DNA of 64,000 nt from Variibacter sp. (GTDB lineage: Bacteria; Pseudomonadota; Alphaproteobacteria; Rhizobiales; Xanthobacteraceae): NCBI GenBank assembly GCA_019689555.1, contig JADGHE010000007.1:1-64000 (forward strand), given 5' to 3'. This document shows positions 26,874 to 35,252 of the stretch, piece after piece. Made by a program: the position numbers and the translations under genes. Position 1 is the stretch's first letter. Every line of letters starts with the position of its first letter. Under the pieces are notes generated by a model, which searched no databases, was not told the origin of the DNA, and saw only the letters and a program-made list of their open reading frames with translations.

Positions 26874-27968
26874 TCATTTGCGCGCGGGCCGACGCTCGGC
26901 CAGGGTGTGAGGCCGGTCGCCCCGCGCATCCTCGTCGATGACGAAACAGGCGTAATAGCGCTCGGCGGGAATGCGCCGGCTCGTCGCGCACCGGTGAAAC
27001 ACGGCGAGATCGCGCTCGCTCTCGTAATAGAGATACGGCGCGATGAGATAGCGGACCTCCCCGTCGAAGGTGCTGCCGAACCGGTCGATCTTGCCCTTCA
27101 GATCGGGCTCGATCTCCAGGATGGCGCTGCGCAGCGATTCGCCTTCGATGAAGTTGTCGGGCAATTGGTCGAAGGGCCCGTCAAAGTAATTGTTCGCGCG
27201 CGCATTCGCCTCCAGGACCCCGATGAGGATTTTCCGCTCGCGACGATGGTCCCGGTAGAAAGCGAACCCCGTGCGCTGGCCGATGAGGATGCGATCGCCG
27301 ACGCGCGAAGGCTTGAGTTCGTCGGGCACGGGCACGGTCTCGTCGAGCAGGTAGTGGAAGAGCTTGAGCCGCGAGTTGTAGACGAGGAAGAAGCGCATCG
27401 CCGATTCGTCGAACACCGGCCCGATGTACCGCTCGTCCGGCCCCAGCAGGCCGGGCGGCGGCGCGACGCCGGAGAGATCGTTCAGCTCGAAGACGACGCT
27501 CTTGCCGCGGAACGCAATCCGGTAGGCGAGCGGCCCCACCTTCTCTACCGTCACGCCGTCCGCCGCGCCGAGCAGCTTGTGAATTCCCTCGTCCTCGCCC
27601 GCCGCGCCCGCGCCCTCGACGCCATAGGCGAAGTGCACCTTGCCCTCGTCGCGCGTGCCGTTCTCCAGGCGGATATTGCCGCTGTAGGGCACGCCGCCCT
27701 GGTAGAAGCGGAAATAGTAGTAGTTCTCCGTCGGATAGACCTTGACGCGATCGGGCAGGCTGTCGAGCACGAAGGCGAACACCGCCATCGCGTCGCCCGG
27801 GTCGAGGTCGCTTCGCCGCGTGACCCGCTCGATGTATGACTGGTTCGTTTCGAGCCGCGGCGCATCCGCGGCGTTCTCCGCGGCCGCCGCGGCGAAAACG
27901 CAGGCGAGCCCGAGGAGGAGGGCACCGCCCGCCCGCCGCAAGGTGGAGAGCACGGAAGACAATCGCAT
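26874..27968 (-). CDS. Secreted hypothetical protein
   Basis: 364 residues, family not recognised. Signal peptide (MRLSSVLSTLRRAGGALLLG, cleavage near AAAAE, about 32). The mature part is rich in beta-strand patterns and Tyr (YPTENYYYFRFYQGGVPYSG; YLIAPYLYYESERDLAVFHR) with no recognisable catalytic motif. Two Cys near the C-terminus (FHRCATSRR and RYYACFVID) could form a disulfide. ATG 27968 was chosen because the frame farther upstream is antisense to the glycosyltransferase gene. It diverges from that gene across 99 bp. Probably periplasmic. Confidence 0.75.
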   Translation of the reverse strand: MRLSSVLSTLRRAGGALLLGLACVFAAAAAENAADAPRLETNQSYIERVTRRSDLDPGDAMAVFAFVLDSLPDRVKVYPTENYYYFRFYQGGVPYSGNIRLENGTRDEGKVHFAYGVEGAGAAGEDEGIHKLLGAADGVTVEKVGPLAYRIAFRGKSVVFELNDLSGVAPPPGLLGPDERYIGPVFDESAMRFFLVYNSRLKLFHYLLDETVPVPDELKPSRVGDRILIGQRTGFAFYRDHRRERKILIGVLEANARANNYFDGPFDQLPDNFIEGESLRSAILEIEPDLKGKIDRFGSTFDGEVRYLIAPYLYYESERDLAVFHRCATSRRIPAERYYACFVIDEDARGDRPHTLAERRPARK

Positions 27969-28067
27969 CAAGCTACCTCGCTCGCGCACGGCAATCCCGC
28001 CCTGGCGTTTGCCGACAAGATTGGGTACCGAAAGCCCCTTCCGGCGACCTTCGACACCCCCGCACCC

Positions 28068-29219
28068 ATGGCAAGCCCGACGACCCAAATTATGGCAGGC
28101 CTCACGACCCCGGACCCGCAGCCTCCGGCGACGCAGCCGGCTCCCGAGCTCACCATCGTGGTGCCGACCTTCAACGAGCGCGCCAATGTGCCCATGGTGG
28201 TCGAGCGCGTGCGCAAGGCTCTCGCCGGTGTCGCCTGGGAGATTATTTTCGTCGACGACGATTCGCCCGACGGCACCTCGGCGGTCGTCCGCGAGCTCGG
28301 TGCGCGGGACGCGCGCGTGCGCGGCATTCGCCGCGTCGGCCGCCGCGGCCTTGCCGGCGCCTGCATCGAGGGCATGCTCGCGAGCCAGGCCCGCTACATC
28401 GCCGTGATGGACGCCGATCTCCAGCACGACGAGCGCGCGCTCGTGGACATGCTGGAGCTTCTGCGCGCCGGCCAGCACGACCTGGTGATCGGCAGCCGCT
28501 ACGTTTCGAACGGCAGCGCCGGCGGCCTGTCGCCGAAGCGGCTCGCCTCCAGCCGGCTCGCCGGCCTCCTCGCGCGCTGGCTTCTCGGGATTCCCGTCAG
28601 CGACCCCATGAGCGGCTTCTTCATGCTGCGCCGCGAGGTGCTCGACGAGACGGCGCCCCGGCTCGCCACGCAGGGCTTCAAAATTCTTGCGGACCTTCTC
28701 TCCTCGGCGGGAAGCAAGGTGCGCGTCGCCGAAATTCCCTACGACTTCCGGCCGCGCCTGCACGGCACCAGCAAGCTCGACGCGCAGGTGGTGCTCGACT
28801 TTCTCGGCCTGCTCGCCGCGAAGGCAACGGGCAATGTCGTTCCCGTGCGGTTCGTAAGCTTCCTGCTCGTCGGCGCGACGGGCATCATTGTCCATCTCGC
28901 GGCCCTGAAGGCCGCGCTCGCGACGCTCGGCCTCGAATTCGGGGCGGCGCAGTCGCTCGCCACCCTGGTCGCGATGACCAGCAACTTCTTCCTCAACAAC
29001 GCCCTCACCTACCGCGATCAGCGCCTCACCGGCCTTGCCGCGCTCAAGGGGCTCGCCGCGTTCTACGCCATCTGCGCCGTCGGCGCCGTGAGCAACATCG
29101 GTGTGGCGACGTGGCTCTACAGCAACGAGCCGATCTGGTGGCTGGCGGGTCTGTCGGGTTCGGTGGTCGGCGCGGTGTGGAACTACACGCTGTCGAGCGC
29201 CCTGGTGTGGCGAAGGTAA
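28068..29219 (+). CDS. GT2 polyprenol-phosphate sugar synthase fused to GtrA membrane domain
   Basis: 383 residues. The N-terminal GT-A domain (25-245) resembles dolichol-phosphate mannose synthase: TIVVPTFNERANVPMVVERV, FVDDDSPDGT, VMDADLQHD (DxD metal site) and ISDPMSGFF-type acceptor region (VSDPMSGFFML). The C-terminal GtrA domain (about 260-383) has four TM helices including NFFLNNALTYRD. Such fusions transfer a sugar from a nucleotide donor to polyprenyl phosphate and may help present the lipid-linked sugar at the membrane. It could supply donors to GT39-type enzymes such as the one at the left edge (inference). ATG 28068, or internal ATG 28092. Confidence 0.92.
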   Translation: MASPTTQIMAGLTTPDPQPPATQPAPELTIVVPTFNERANVPMVVERVRKALAGVAWEIIFVDDDSPDGTSAVVRELGARDARVRGIRRVGRRGLAGACIEGMLASQARYIAVMDADLQHDERALVDMLELLRAGQHDLVIGSRYVSNGSAGGLSPKRLASSRLAGLLARWLLGIPVSDPMSGFFMLRREVLDETAPRLATQGFKILADLLSSAGSKVRVAEIPYDFRPRLHGTSKLDAQVVLDFLGLLAAKATGNVVPVRFVSFLLVGATGIIVHLAALKAALATLGLEFGAAQSLATLVAMTSNFFLNNALTYRDQRLTGLAALKGLAAFYAICAVGAVSNIGVATWLYSNEPIWWLAGLSGSVVGAVWNYTLSSALVWRR

Positions 29220-29280
29220 GGAAGCGCGGCATCCGGCCCACGGGGCTGCGCGCCTTGCGGACGCCGCCGCCTGCCGGAGG

Positions 29281-30465
29281 CTAACCGGGAAACGGCGTCG
29301 CGATCTCGCCGGACTTGAATTCGTCCGGATAGAGAATGACCTGTCGGCCCGGCCGCATGAACTGGTCGATCCCGTCGTCCGTCACGTTGCGGTACTGCAC
29401 CCAGATGATGCGCGAGCGCTCCCATTCGCCCTGCGGGCCGAACCTGATGTCGCCGACGACGGTCTTGAACGTCGCCTGGTGCATGTAGCGGGCGAGCGCC
29501 GCCTGATCGATCGCGCCGACGGTTTCGACCGCCTGCTGCAGCACTTCCATTTGTGCATAGGCGAACGGCGGGACGTAAAGGCCGAGGGCGTCCGTGCCGG
29601 CCTCGGCCGCACGCGCCCGATAGCGCGCGAGGAAGCGCTCGATGCCGGGGAAATTCATGGTCGGCTCGGGCGAATAGATGTCGTGCGCCACGATGCCGTT
29701 GAGCCGCGAGCCGAGCTTCGCCTTGACGGCGGCGAGCTGGACGCCCGTCATCTTGCCGCCGACCATCCTCGCCTCGAGGCCGACCGCGCGCGCGGCATTC
29801 ACCAGCCGTACGCAATCCGTCGGGTAAAGGGAGAAGAACACGATGTCGGGTTCCGCGGCCTGCAGCCGGCGCATCAGCGGCGCGGGGTCCTCAACATCCT
29901 TCGGACACACCTCGTCGAAGACGATGCGGAAGCCGTGCGCGGCGGCCGTCTCGCGCGCGCCGGTCATGATCATGGCCTGGTTGGCGTCGTCGCCGCGCAA
30001 CAGCGCGAGCGTCTGCGGCTTCGGGCGCAGCGTCGCGGCGATGTCCATGAAACCCTTGGACATGGCAAGGCGCGCATTCGGGCCGGTCGGCAGCAATTGG
30101 AAGTAGCGGTCGTAGTTCAGCTTCTCGTTGATGGCCGTGCCGTGCACGCCGATGAACAGCTTCTGGCGTTCCGCGGCGACCGGCAGGGCCGCGCTCTGGT
30201 TGGTGTTGCCGTAGCCGCCGAGGACGAGGTCGACCTTGTCCTCGTCGATGAGTTTTGCATAGAGCCCCGGTACGATCGCGGGGTCGTTGCCGTCGTCATA
30301 GTGCACGAATTCGACGGGTCGCCCGAGCAGGCCGCCGCGCGCGTTGATCTCCTCGCGCCAGATCTGATGCGAAAGCCAGGCGGCCTTGCCGCTCTCCGCC
30401 TGCTCGCCCGAAAGGTCCGAGCTGTACCCGATGCGGATTGGCTTGCCCGCCGACGCGCTGGTCAT
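29281..30465 (-). CDS. LivK-type ligand-binding protein without signal peptide
   Basis: 394 residues, periplasmic-binding-protein type 1 fold (branched-chain amino acid/urea/amide class): IRIGYSSDLSGEQAESGKAA, VDLVLGGYGNTNQSAALPVA, PTMNFPGIERFLARYRARAA, VVGDIRFGPQGEWERSRIIW. An in-frame TGA lies two codons before ATG 30465 and GGAGTG precedes it, so the start is fixed and no export signal is encoded. It is therefore either cytosolic, as is AmiC, a regulator of the same fold, or a receptor that lost its leader. It lies downstream of a TPP-dependent enzyme on the same strand, and no permease or ATPase genes are adjacent. A ligand-sensing role for the operon is a reasonable guess. Confidence 0.85.
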   Translation of the reverse strand: MTSASAGKPIRIGYSSDLSGEQAESGKAAWLSHQIWREEINARGGLLGRPVEFVHYDDGNDPAIVPGLYAKLIDEDKVDLVLGGYGNTNQSAALPVAAERQKLFIGVHGTAINEKLNYDRYFQLLPTGPNARLAMSKGFMDIAATLRPKPQTLALLRGDDANQAMIMTGARETAAAHGFRIVFDEVCPKDVEDPAPLMRRLQAAEPDIVFFSLYPTDCVRLVNAARAVGLEARMVGGKMTGVQLAAVKAKLGSRLNGIVAHDIYSPEPTMNFPGIERFLARYRARAAEAGTDALGLYVPPFAYAQMEVLQQAVETVGAIDQAALARYMHQATFKTVVGDIRFGPQGEWERSRIIWVQYRNVTDDGIDQFMRPGRQVILYPDEFKSGEIATPFPG

Positions 30466-30568
30466 CGTTCACTCCGTTCAAGCATTGGCAAAACATGGCG
30501 TACAAGATCGCGAGGACGCGCGCGCACGCGGTCGCGGTCCGGCTCCCGGCCGCGGCTCCCGCTGCACC

Positions 30569-32305
30569 TCACGCAACGCGGTCGCCCTTCTTGATCTGCA
30601 CGGTGCGGCTGTCGGCCGCCGGCAGCATGTGGGCCGGGTCGCGCGTCACCACCACGTCGATGACGGTCGGCACGTCGCGTTCGTTGATGCCCGTGCGGAT
30701 TGCGTCGGCCAGCCTGTCGGGGTCCTGCACGCGGATGCCGCGACAGCCCATCGCCTCGGCGATCTTGGCGTAGTTCATCTCGACCAGATCGCTCGACTGA
30801 TAGCGCTGGCCGTACATCGCGTGCTGCAGCGCCTTGACGTAGCCGGACGCCGCATTGTTGACGACGATCACCGTCGCGTTGGCGCCGCAGCGCCGGGCGG
30901 TCTCGAGCTCGCCGAGCGCCATGTTGAATCCGCCGTCTCCGCAGACCGCGACCACCGGCGTGCGCGGGGCCGCGAGCGAGGCCCCGATCGCGCCCGGAAG
31001 ACCGTAGCCGATCGCGGCGAGGCCGCGGTCGGCGATGTAGCGCCGGCCGCTCGCCTTGGTGTCGTAGAGCAGGCCCGTCCAGTGCGCCGCGAAGCCGCCA
31101 TCCGCGATCAGAATGCTGTCGGCCGGCATCACGTTGTTGAGCTCGTGGACCAGCCGCGCGACGTTGATCGGCCGCTCCTTCGACGTGAGCCGCGGTGTCG
31201 CCTCCTGTCGCCATTGGGCCATGCGGGGGCCAAGCTCGGCGACATAATCGGCGTGCGCGGCCTTCATCCGCTTGGCGTCGGCGTGCAGGGCTTCGCCGAG
31301 ATCGCGCAGGCCCTCGCGCGCGTCGCCCCAGAGCGCGACCGCCGCCGGCGCGGTGCGACCGAACTCCTCCGCCGCGATGTCGAGGTGGATGATCGGAACA
31401 TTGGCGGGCAGCAGCGCATAGCGCTTCGTCGCGATCTCTCCGAGTTTGCAGCCGACGACGAGCAGCAGGTCCGCGCTCGCGATGAGGTCGTTGGCGATGC
31501 GCGAGTAGCGGCCGAAGAGGCCGGCGGACAGCGGATGCGTGCAAGCGATGGCGCCCTTTCCGCTCATCGTATGGGCGACGGGAATGGCGCAGTCCTCGGC
31601 GAGCGCGCGCAGCGCGTCGTAGGCGCCCGAGAGATGGACGCCCCCGCCCACCAGCACCAGCGGACGCTTGGCGGCGGCGAGCAGCCGGGCCGCCCGCTCG
31701 ATGTCGTCGCGCGCGGGCCGCGTGCGGCGCGCGGGCGCGGCGACCGTCGCCTCGTCGATGTAGAAGTCGCCGGCGGCGAAGGTGTGCTCGCCGTGCGCCA
31801 CATCCTCCGGCACGTCGAGCAGCACGGGACCGGGGCGCCCCGAGGTCGCGACCGCGAAGGCGCGGCGCACCAGCTCGGGAATGCGGCTCGGCATCTCGAT
31901 GCGGATCAGCTCCTTGACGGCAGGCCGCAGGATTTCCGTCTGCAGGCACTCCTGCGTCATGTTCTTGTTCGCGTGCAGGCGGTTCGCGTCGCCCGTCAGC
32001 ACCACCATCGGGGTGCCGGCGTTGAGCGATTCGACGAGGCCGGTGACCAGGTTGGTCGCGCCGGGACCGAGCGTTCCGTCGCAGATGCCGGGCCGGTTGG
32101 TCACGCGCGCATAGGCGTCGGCTGCGAAAGCACCGACGCGCTCGTCGTTGATGAGGAAGTGACGCAGCTCGAGCTGGGCGACCGCATCATAGAAGGGCAG
32201 GAGCTGGAACCCGCCCATTCCGAACATCGGGCCTGCGCCCGCGATTTTGAGCATCTCGGCGATCGCGCGGCCGCCGTTCATCGTGCCTTCCGGCTTCTGC
32301 GTCAT
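30569..32305 (-). CDS. Thiamine-diphosphate-dependent enzyme, acetolactate synthase-like
   Basis: 578 residues, full-length three-domain TPP enzyme. The PYR domain contains catalytic Glu55 (LINDERVGAFAADAYAR), the central domain LLDVPEDVAHGEH and LVLVGGGVHLSGAYDAL, and the PP domain the TPP-Mg motif GDGGFNMALGELETARR ... VIVVNN. It belongs to the broad acetolactate synthase/oxalyl-CoA decarboxylase/benzoylformate decarboxylase superfamily; the substrate cannot be read from the sequence. ATG 32305 (MTQKPEGTMN), with ATG 32281 as alternative. It follows the duplicated hypothetical gene by 11 bp and precedes the LivK-type gene. Confidence 0.9.
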   Translation of the reverse strand: MTQKPEGTMNGGRAIAEMLKIAGAGPMFGMGGFQLLPFYDAVAQLELRHFLINDERVGAFAADAYARVTNRPGICDGTLGPGATNLVTGLVESLNAGTPMVVLTGDANRLHANKNMTQECLQTEILRPAVKELIRIEMPSRIPELVRRAFAVATSGRPGPVLLDVPEDVAHGEHTFAAGDFYIDEATVAAPARRTRPARDDIERAARLLAAAKRPLVLVGGGVHLSGAYDALRALAEDCAIPVAHTMSGKGAIACTHPLSAGLFGRYSRIANDLIASADLLLVVGCKLGEIATKRYALLPANVPIIHLDIAAEEFGRTAPAAVALWGDAREGLRDLGEALHADAKRMKAAHADYVAELGPRMAQWRQEATPRLTSKERPINVARLVHELNNVMPADSILIADGGFAAHWTGLLYDTKASGRRYIADRGLAAIGYGLPGAIGASLAAPRTPVVAVCGDGGFNMALGELETARRCGANATVIVVNNAASGYVKALQHAMYGQRYQSSDLVEMNYAKIAEAMGCRGIRVQDPDRLADAIRTGINERDVPTVIDVVVTRDPAHMLPAADSRTVQIKKGDRVA

Positions 32306-32316
32306 CGTGCCTGTCC

Positions 32317-33141
32317 TCAATCCCTGGTGTTCGCCGCGGATGCGATGATGGCGTCCGCAAACTCCGCAACCGTCATGCCGACCGACGCCCCCGCGGCGCG
32401 GGCGCACGCATTGACGACCGAAAGGCGGCCCGTGTCCCAGATCGAGCGGGCATCCCCGATACGCGCCGTGGCGGCCGCGACCGTGGCGGCGGGGATGCCG
32501 CGGCTGTCGAGCGCCGGAAGACGGGTCGTGCCCGCGCGGTCGATGCCGATGCCGGCGTCGTGATATACCGCGGCGCGCGCGGCGACGCGCAGCGCATATT
32601 CCGGGCGGCCGCCGAGCAGGCCGCCGTGCGAGCCGGTGACCACGATGTGGCCGACATCCTCCGGCCGCACCAGCGCCGCCGAATCGAGACCCCACACCCG
32701 CACCGGTCCGTCGCGCAACAGAAATCGACTCTCCTCGTACCGCGGCGGCGAGCGGTCCGACGGAGAGGCCGCGCGCAACATCTGCGCCGCCTCGGCGCAG
32801 GGCTGGCCGATGTGGCAGCCCAGCGCAGCCGCCGTCCGGTTGACGGCCGTGAGAACGCCGCGGCGCATCATGTCGGCACCGTCGCCGATGCGCGCCGTAT
32901 CGTGGCCGACCGCGGCGGCGGCGAGTTCGAGCTCGTCGAGATAGTCGAGGCCCGCGATCCCGGCATCGTCGCGCCCGCGCCCCGCATCGTTGAGGATCAC
33001 GGCGCGCGCCCCGTCGCGCGCGGCGACATAGGCGGCATAGAGTCCCCCATGCGACCCGGACACCACCACACGGCCGCGGTCGGCCGCAGTGAGCTGCGTG
33101 ATGCTGTCGCAGATGACGATGTCGGGATCGACCGCGCTCAT
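32317..33141 (-). CDS. Internally duplicated protein of unknown function (GSHGG protein)
   Basis: 274 residues, not recognised as a named family. Two repeats of about 95 residues share GSHGGL (VVVSGSHGGLYAAYVAARDG; VVTGSHGGLLGGRPEYALRV), then A-x-x-x-x-DAG (AVILNDAGRG; AVYHDAGIGID), then TARIGD, then an A-N-x-x-A-x-x-x-G type end (TAVNRTAAALG; SVVNACARAAG). No signal peptide or TM. The Gly-rich loop with His and the conserved Asp-Ala-Gly suggest a ligand- or phosphate-binding fold, but nothing more can be said. First gene of an operon with the TPP enzyme (11-bp gap). ATG 33141 is preferred over a GTG at 33156. Confidence 0.8.
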   Translation of the reverse strand: MSAVDPDIVICDSITQLTAADRGRVVVSGSHGGLYAAYVAARDGARAVILNDAGRGRDDAGIAGLDYLDELELAAAAVGHDTARIGDGADMMRRGVLTAVNRTAAALGCHIGQPCAEAAQMLRAASPSDRSPPRYEESRFLLRDGPVRVWGLDSAALVRPEDVGHIVVTGSHGGLLGGRPEYALRVAARAAVYHDAGIGIDRAGTTRLPALDSRGIPAATVAAATARIGDARSIWDTGRLSVVNACARAAGASVGMTVAEFADAIIASAANTRD

Positions 33142-33400
33142 GATGGATGAAGACACCCCCGGACCGTGCAGGCGCCGCGCCGGACCTTCTTGCCGGCCAT
33201 CGGAAAAACGGCCCGCACGCGTCCGCGGCCGGAACGGACGGTACGACGATATTCGTATCGAATGTTCCGATCAATGGAAATTGCGTTTCATCAATGTTGA
33301 TATCGCGGCTGCACTGCCGTTATGATCCGACCAATGCCTTCAGAAATGAAACTCGCGTTTCGATATTTAGCGAAGACGCCTTCAAGGAGACCTAGCCGCC
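33142..33400. promoter_or_regulatory. Divergent control region with repeated operator-like elements
   Basis: Between the GSHGG/TPP operon (-) and the iclR-acoAB-like operon (+). The stretch 33240-33375 is AT-rich. ATGTTCCGATCAATG (33262-33276) recurs as ATGATCCGACCAATG (33322-33336), exactly 60 bp later with two mismatches. Two imperfect palindromes resembling IclR operators follow: GGAAATTGCGTTTC (33276-33289) and GAAACTCGCGTTTC (33348-33361; perfect 5-bp arms). Likely binding sites for the adjacent IclR regulator controlling both directions. Confidence 0.55.
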
Positions 33401-34231
33401 GTGACCTCCGAACCCGCCTTCGGCCAAGGCATTGAGCGCACGGCCGCGGTGCTGCGGGCGCTGAGCAAGCACAGCCGCTCCGGCGCGAGACTCACGGAAA
33501 TCGCGATGGCGACGGGCCTGAGCAAGTCGACGGTGCACCGCCTCCTCAACGGGCTCATGCATGTCGGCTTCGTCGAGCACGACGAGGCCACCGGGCTGTT
33601 TCACCTCGGCTTCGACCTGTTCGTCATCGGCGCCGCCGCCGCAAACCGCTACGGCCTCGTCGACATCGCGCGCCCGAGCCTCGTGCGGCTCGAAAAGCGG
33701 ACGAACGACACCGTCTTTCTCTCCGTGGCCTCGGGCACCGAAGCGATCTGCATCGACCGCGTGGAAGGCAGCTTCCCCATCAAGGTTCTCACCCTCAATG
33801 TCGGCGACCGCCGCCCCCTGGGCGTGGGCGCCGGAAGCCTCGCCCTGCTCGCCTTCCTGCCGGACGCCGAGATCGAGCAGATCATCGAGAGCAACGCGCC
33901 GCGGCTCGCGGCCTATCCCAACTACAGCCCCTCGCTGCTGTTCGAAATGGTCGAGGCGTCGCGCCGCCAGGGCTACACTTTGAACGACGGCCACGTGCTG
34001 CCCGACATGTTCGCCGTCGGCGTGCCCGTCATGGGCCGCAACAACCGGCCCGTCGCCGCGCTGAGCATCGCCGCCGTTCGCGGGCGCATGCAGGGCGAGC
34101 GCCGCGCGAATCTCGTCGGCTGGCTGCGCGCCGAGGCGCGGGCCCTCGAGGAGCGCATCGCGACCCTGACCGAAGGCTTGAGCGACAGCGAGGCCTCGCG
34201 CTTCGGCCACCCCGACTACGCCCGCCGTTGA
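33401..34231 (+). CDS. IclR-family transcriptional regulator
   Basis: 276 residues. N-terminal winged helix (about 8-65: FGQGIERTAAVLRALSKHSR; LTEIAMATGLSKSTVHRLLN) and C-terminal IclR effector domain (about 85-260: GTEAICIDRVEGSFPIKVLT; GYTLNDGHVLPDMFAVGVPV). Start is GTG 33401, behind AAGGAG at 33383-33388. It sits 40 bp upstream of the E1-alpha gene and divergent from the TPP operon, so it probably controls both in response to a small acid (family knowledge plus position). Confidence 0.93.
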   Translation: MTSEPAFGQGIERTAAVLRALSKHSRSGARLTEIAMATGLSKSTVHRLLNGLMHVGFVEHDEATGLFHLGFDLFVIGAAAANRYGLVDIARPSLVRLEKRTNDTVFLSVASGTEAICIDRVEGSFPIKVLTLNVGDRRPLGVGAGSLALLAFLPDAEIEQIIESNAPRLAAYPNYSPSLLFEMVEASRRQGYTLNDGHVLPDMFAVGVPVMGRNNRPVAALSIAAVRGRMQGERRANLVGWLRAEARALEERIATLTEGLSDSEASRFGHPDYARR

Positions 34232-34271
34232 GGCCACCAGACCGCTTTCTCGTTTCCGCCAGGAGGTTTCA

Positions 34272-35252
34272 TTGAGCCGCGTATCCAACCAGGCCGCCCG
34301 CGTGCTCGGCATGCTGCGCACCATGCACGTCATCCGCGAGTTCGAGGAGGCCGCCGGCCGCGCATGGCACGCCGGCCATGTCCGCGGCTCCGTCCATCAA
34401 TATGTCGGGCAGGAGGCGATCGCCGTCGGCGTCTGCGCGAATCTGCGGCCAACCGACTACATCAGCAGCAACCATCGCGGCCACGGCCACTCGATCGCCA
34501 AGGGCGCAGACCCCGTCGGCATGATGAAGGAGCTGTTCGGGCGCGCCGACGGTACCTGCGGCGGCAAGGGAGGCTCGATGCACATCGCCGATTTCTCGAT
34601 CGGCATGCTCGGGGCGAACGGCGTGGTCGCCGACGGCGCGACCATCGCTGTCGGCGCCGCGCAGGCGATCAAGATCCTGCGGCAGGACCGCGTGGCCGTC
34701 ACGTTCTTCGGCGACGGCGCCATCAATCGCGGCCCGCTCATGGAATCGTTCAACTGGGCGAAGATCTACAATCTTCCGGTGCTGTTCGTCTGCGAGCACA
34801 ACGGCTATGCGGCGACCACGCGCACGGCGGACGTCACCGCGGGCGAGGGGTTCGTCGCGCGGGCGCGCAGCTTCGGCATCGACGGGGAATCGGTCGACGG
34901 CAACGATCTGCTCGCCGTCGACGCCGCGGCCGAGCGGCTCATCGCCCGCATCCGCGCCGGCGGAGGGCCTGCCTATCTCTTCGCCACGACCTACCGGCAT
35001 CACCCACACAATACGCGCGATACCGGCAACTATCGCACGCAGGACGAGATCGACCGCTGGAAGCAGAAGGACCCCATCGCCCGCACCACCGCCTGGCTGC
35101 TGTCGCAGGGCGTGGCGCAGGAGGAAATCACGAGCATCGAGAATGAAGCGAGGGCGCTGATCGAGCGCGCCTTCGAAGCGGCGCTCGTCGCCCCCCTGCC
35201 GAGCCCCAGCGCCGCCTACACCGATGTTCAGGACGTGGGAGCCCCGCAATGA
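34272..35252 (+). CDS. TPP-dependent 2-oxoacid/acetoin dehydrogenase E1 component, alpha subunit
   Basis: 326 residues, AcoA/PdhA type. TPP-binding motif GDGAINRGPLMESFNWAKIY ... NGYA; substrate-region GGKGGSMHIADF; TYRHHPHNT near the phosphorylation-loop region. TTG 34272 lies 5 bp after a perfect AGGAGG, and no better ATG or GTG exists, so the start is well supported. Forms an alpha2beta2 E1 with the next gene product and decarboxylates a 2-oxoacid or cleaves acetoin, passing the acyl group to a lipoyl E2. No E2 or E3 gene lies nearby. Confidence 0.93.
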   Translation: MSRVSNQAARVLGMLRTMHVIREFEEAAGRAWHAGHVRGSVHQYVGQEAIAVGVCANLRPTDYISSNHRGHGHSIAKGADPVGMMKELFGRADGTCGGKGGSMHIADFSIGMLGANGVVADGATIAVGAAQAIKILRQDRVAVTFFGDGAINRGPLMESFNWAKIYNLPVLFVCEHNGYAATTRTADVTAGEGFVARARSFGIDGESVDGNDLLAVDAAAERLIARIRAGGGPAYLFATTYRHHPHNTRDTGNYRTQDEIDRWKQKDPIARTTAWLLSQGVAQEEITSIENEARALIERAFEAALVAPLPSPSAAYTDVQDVGAPQ

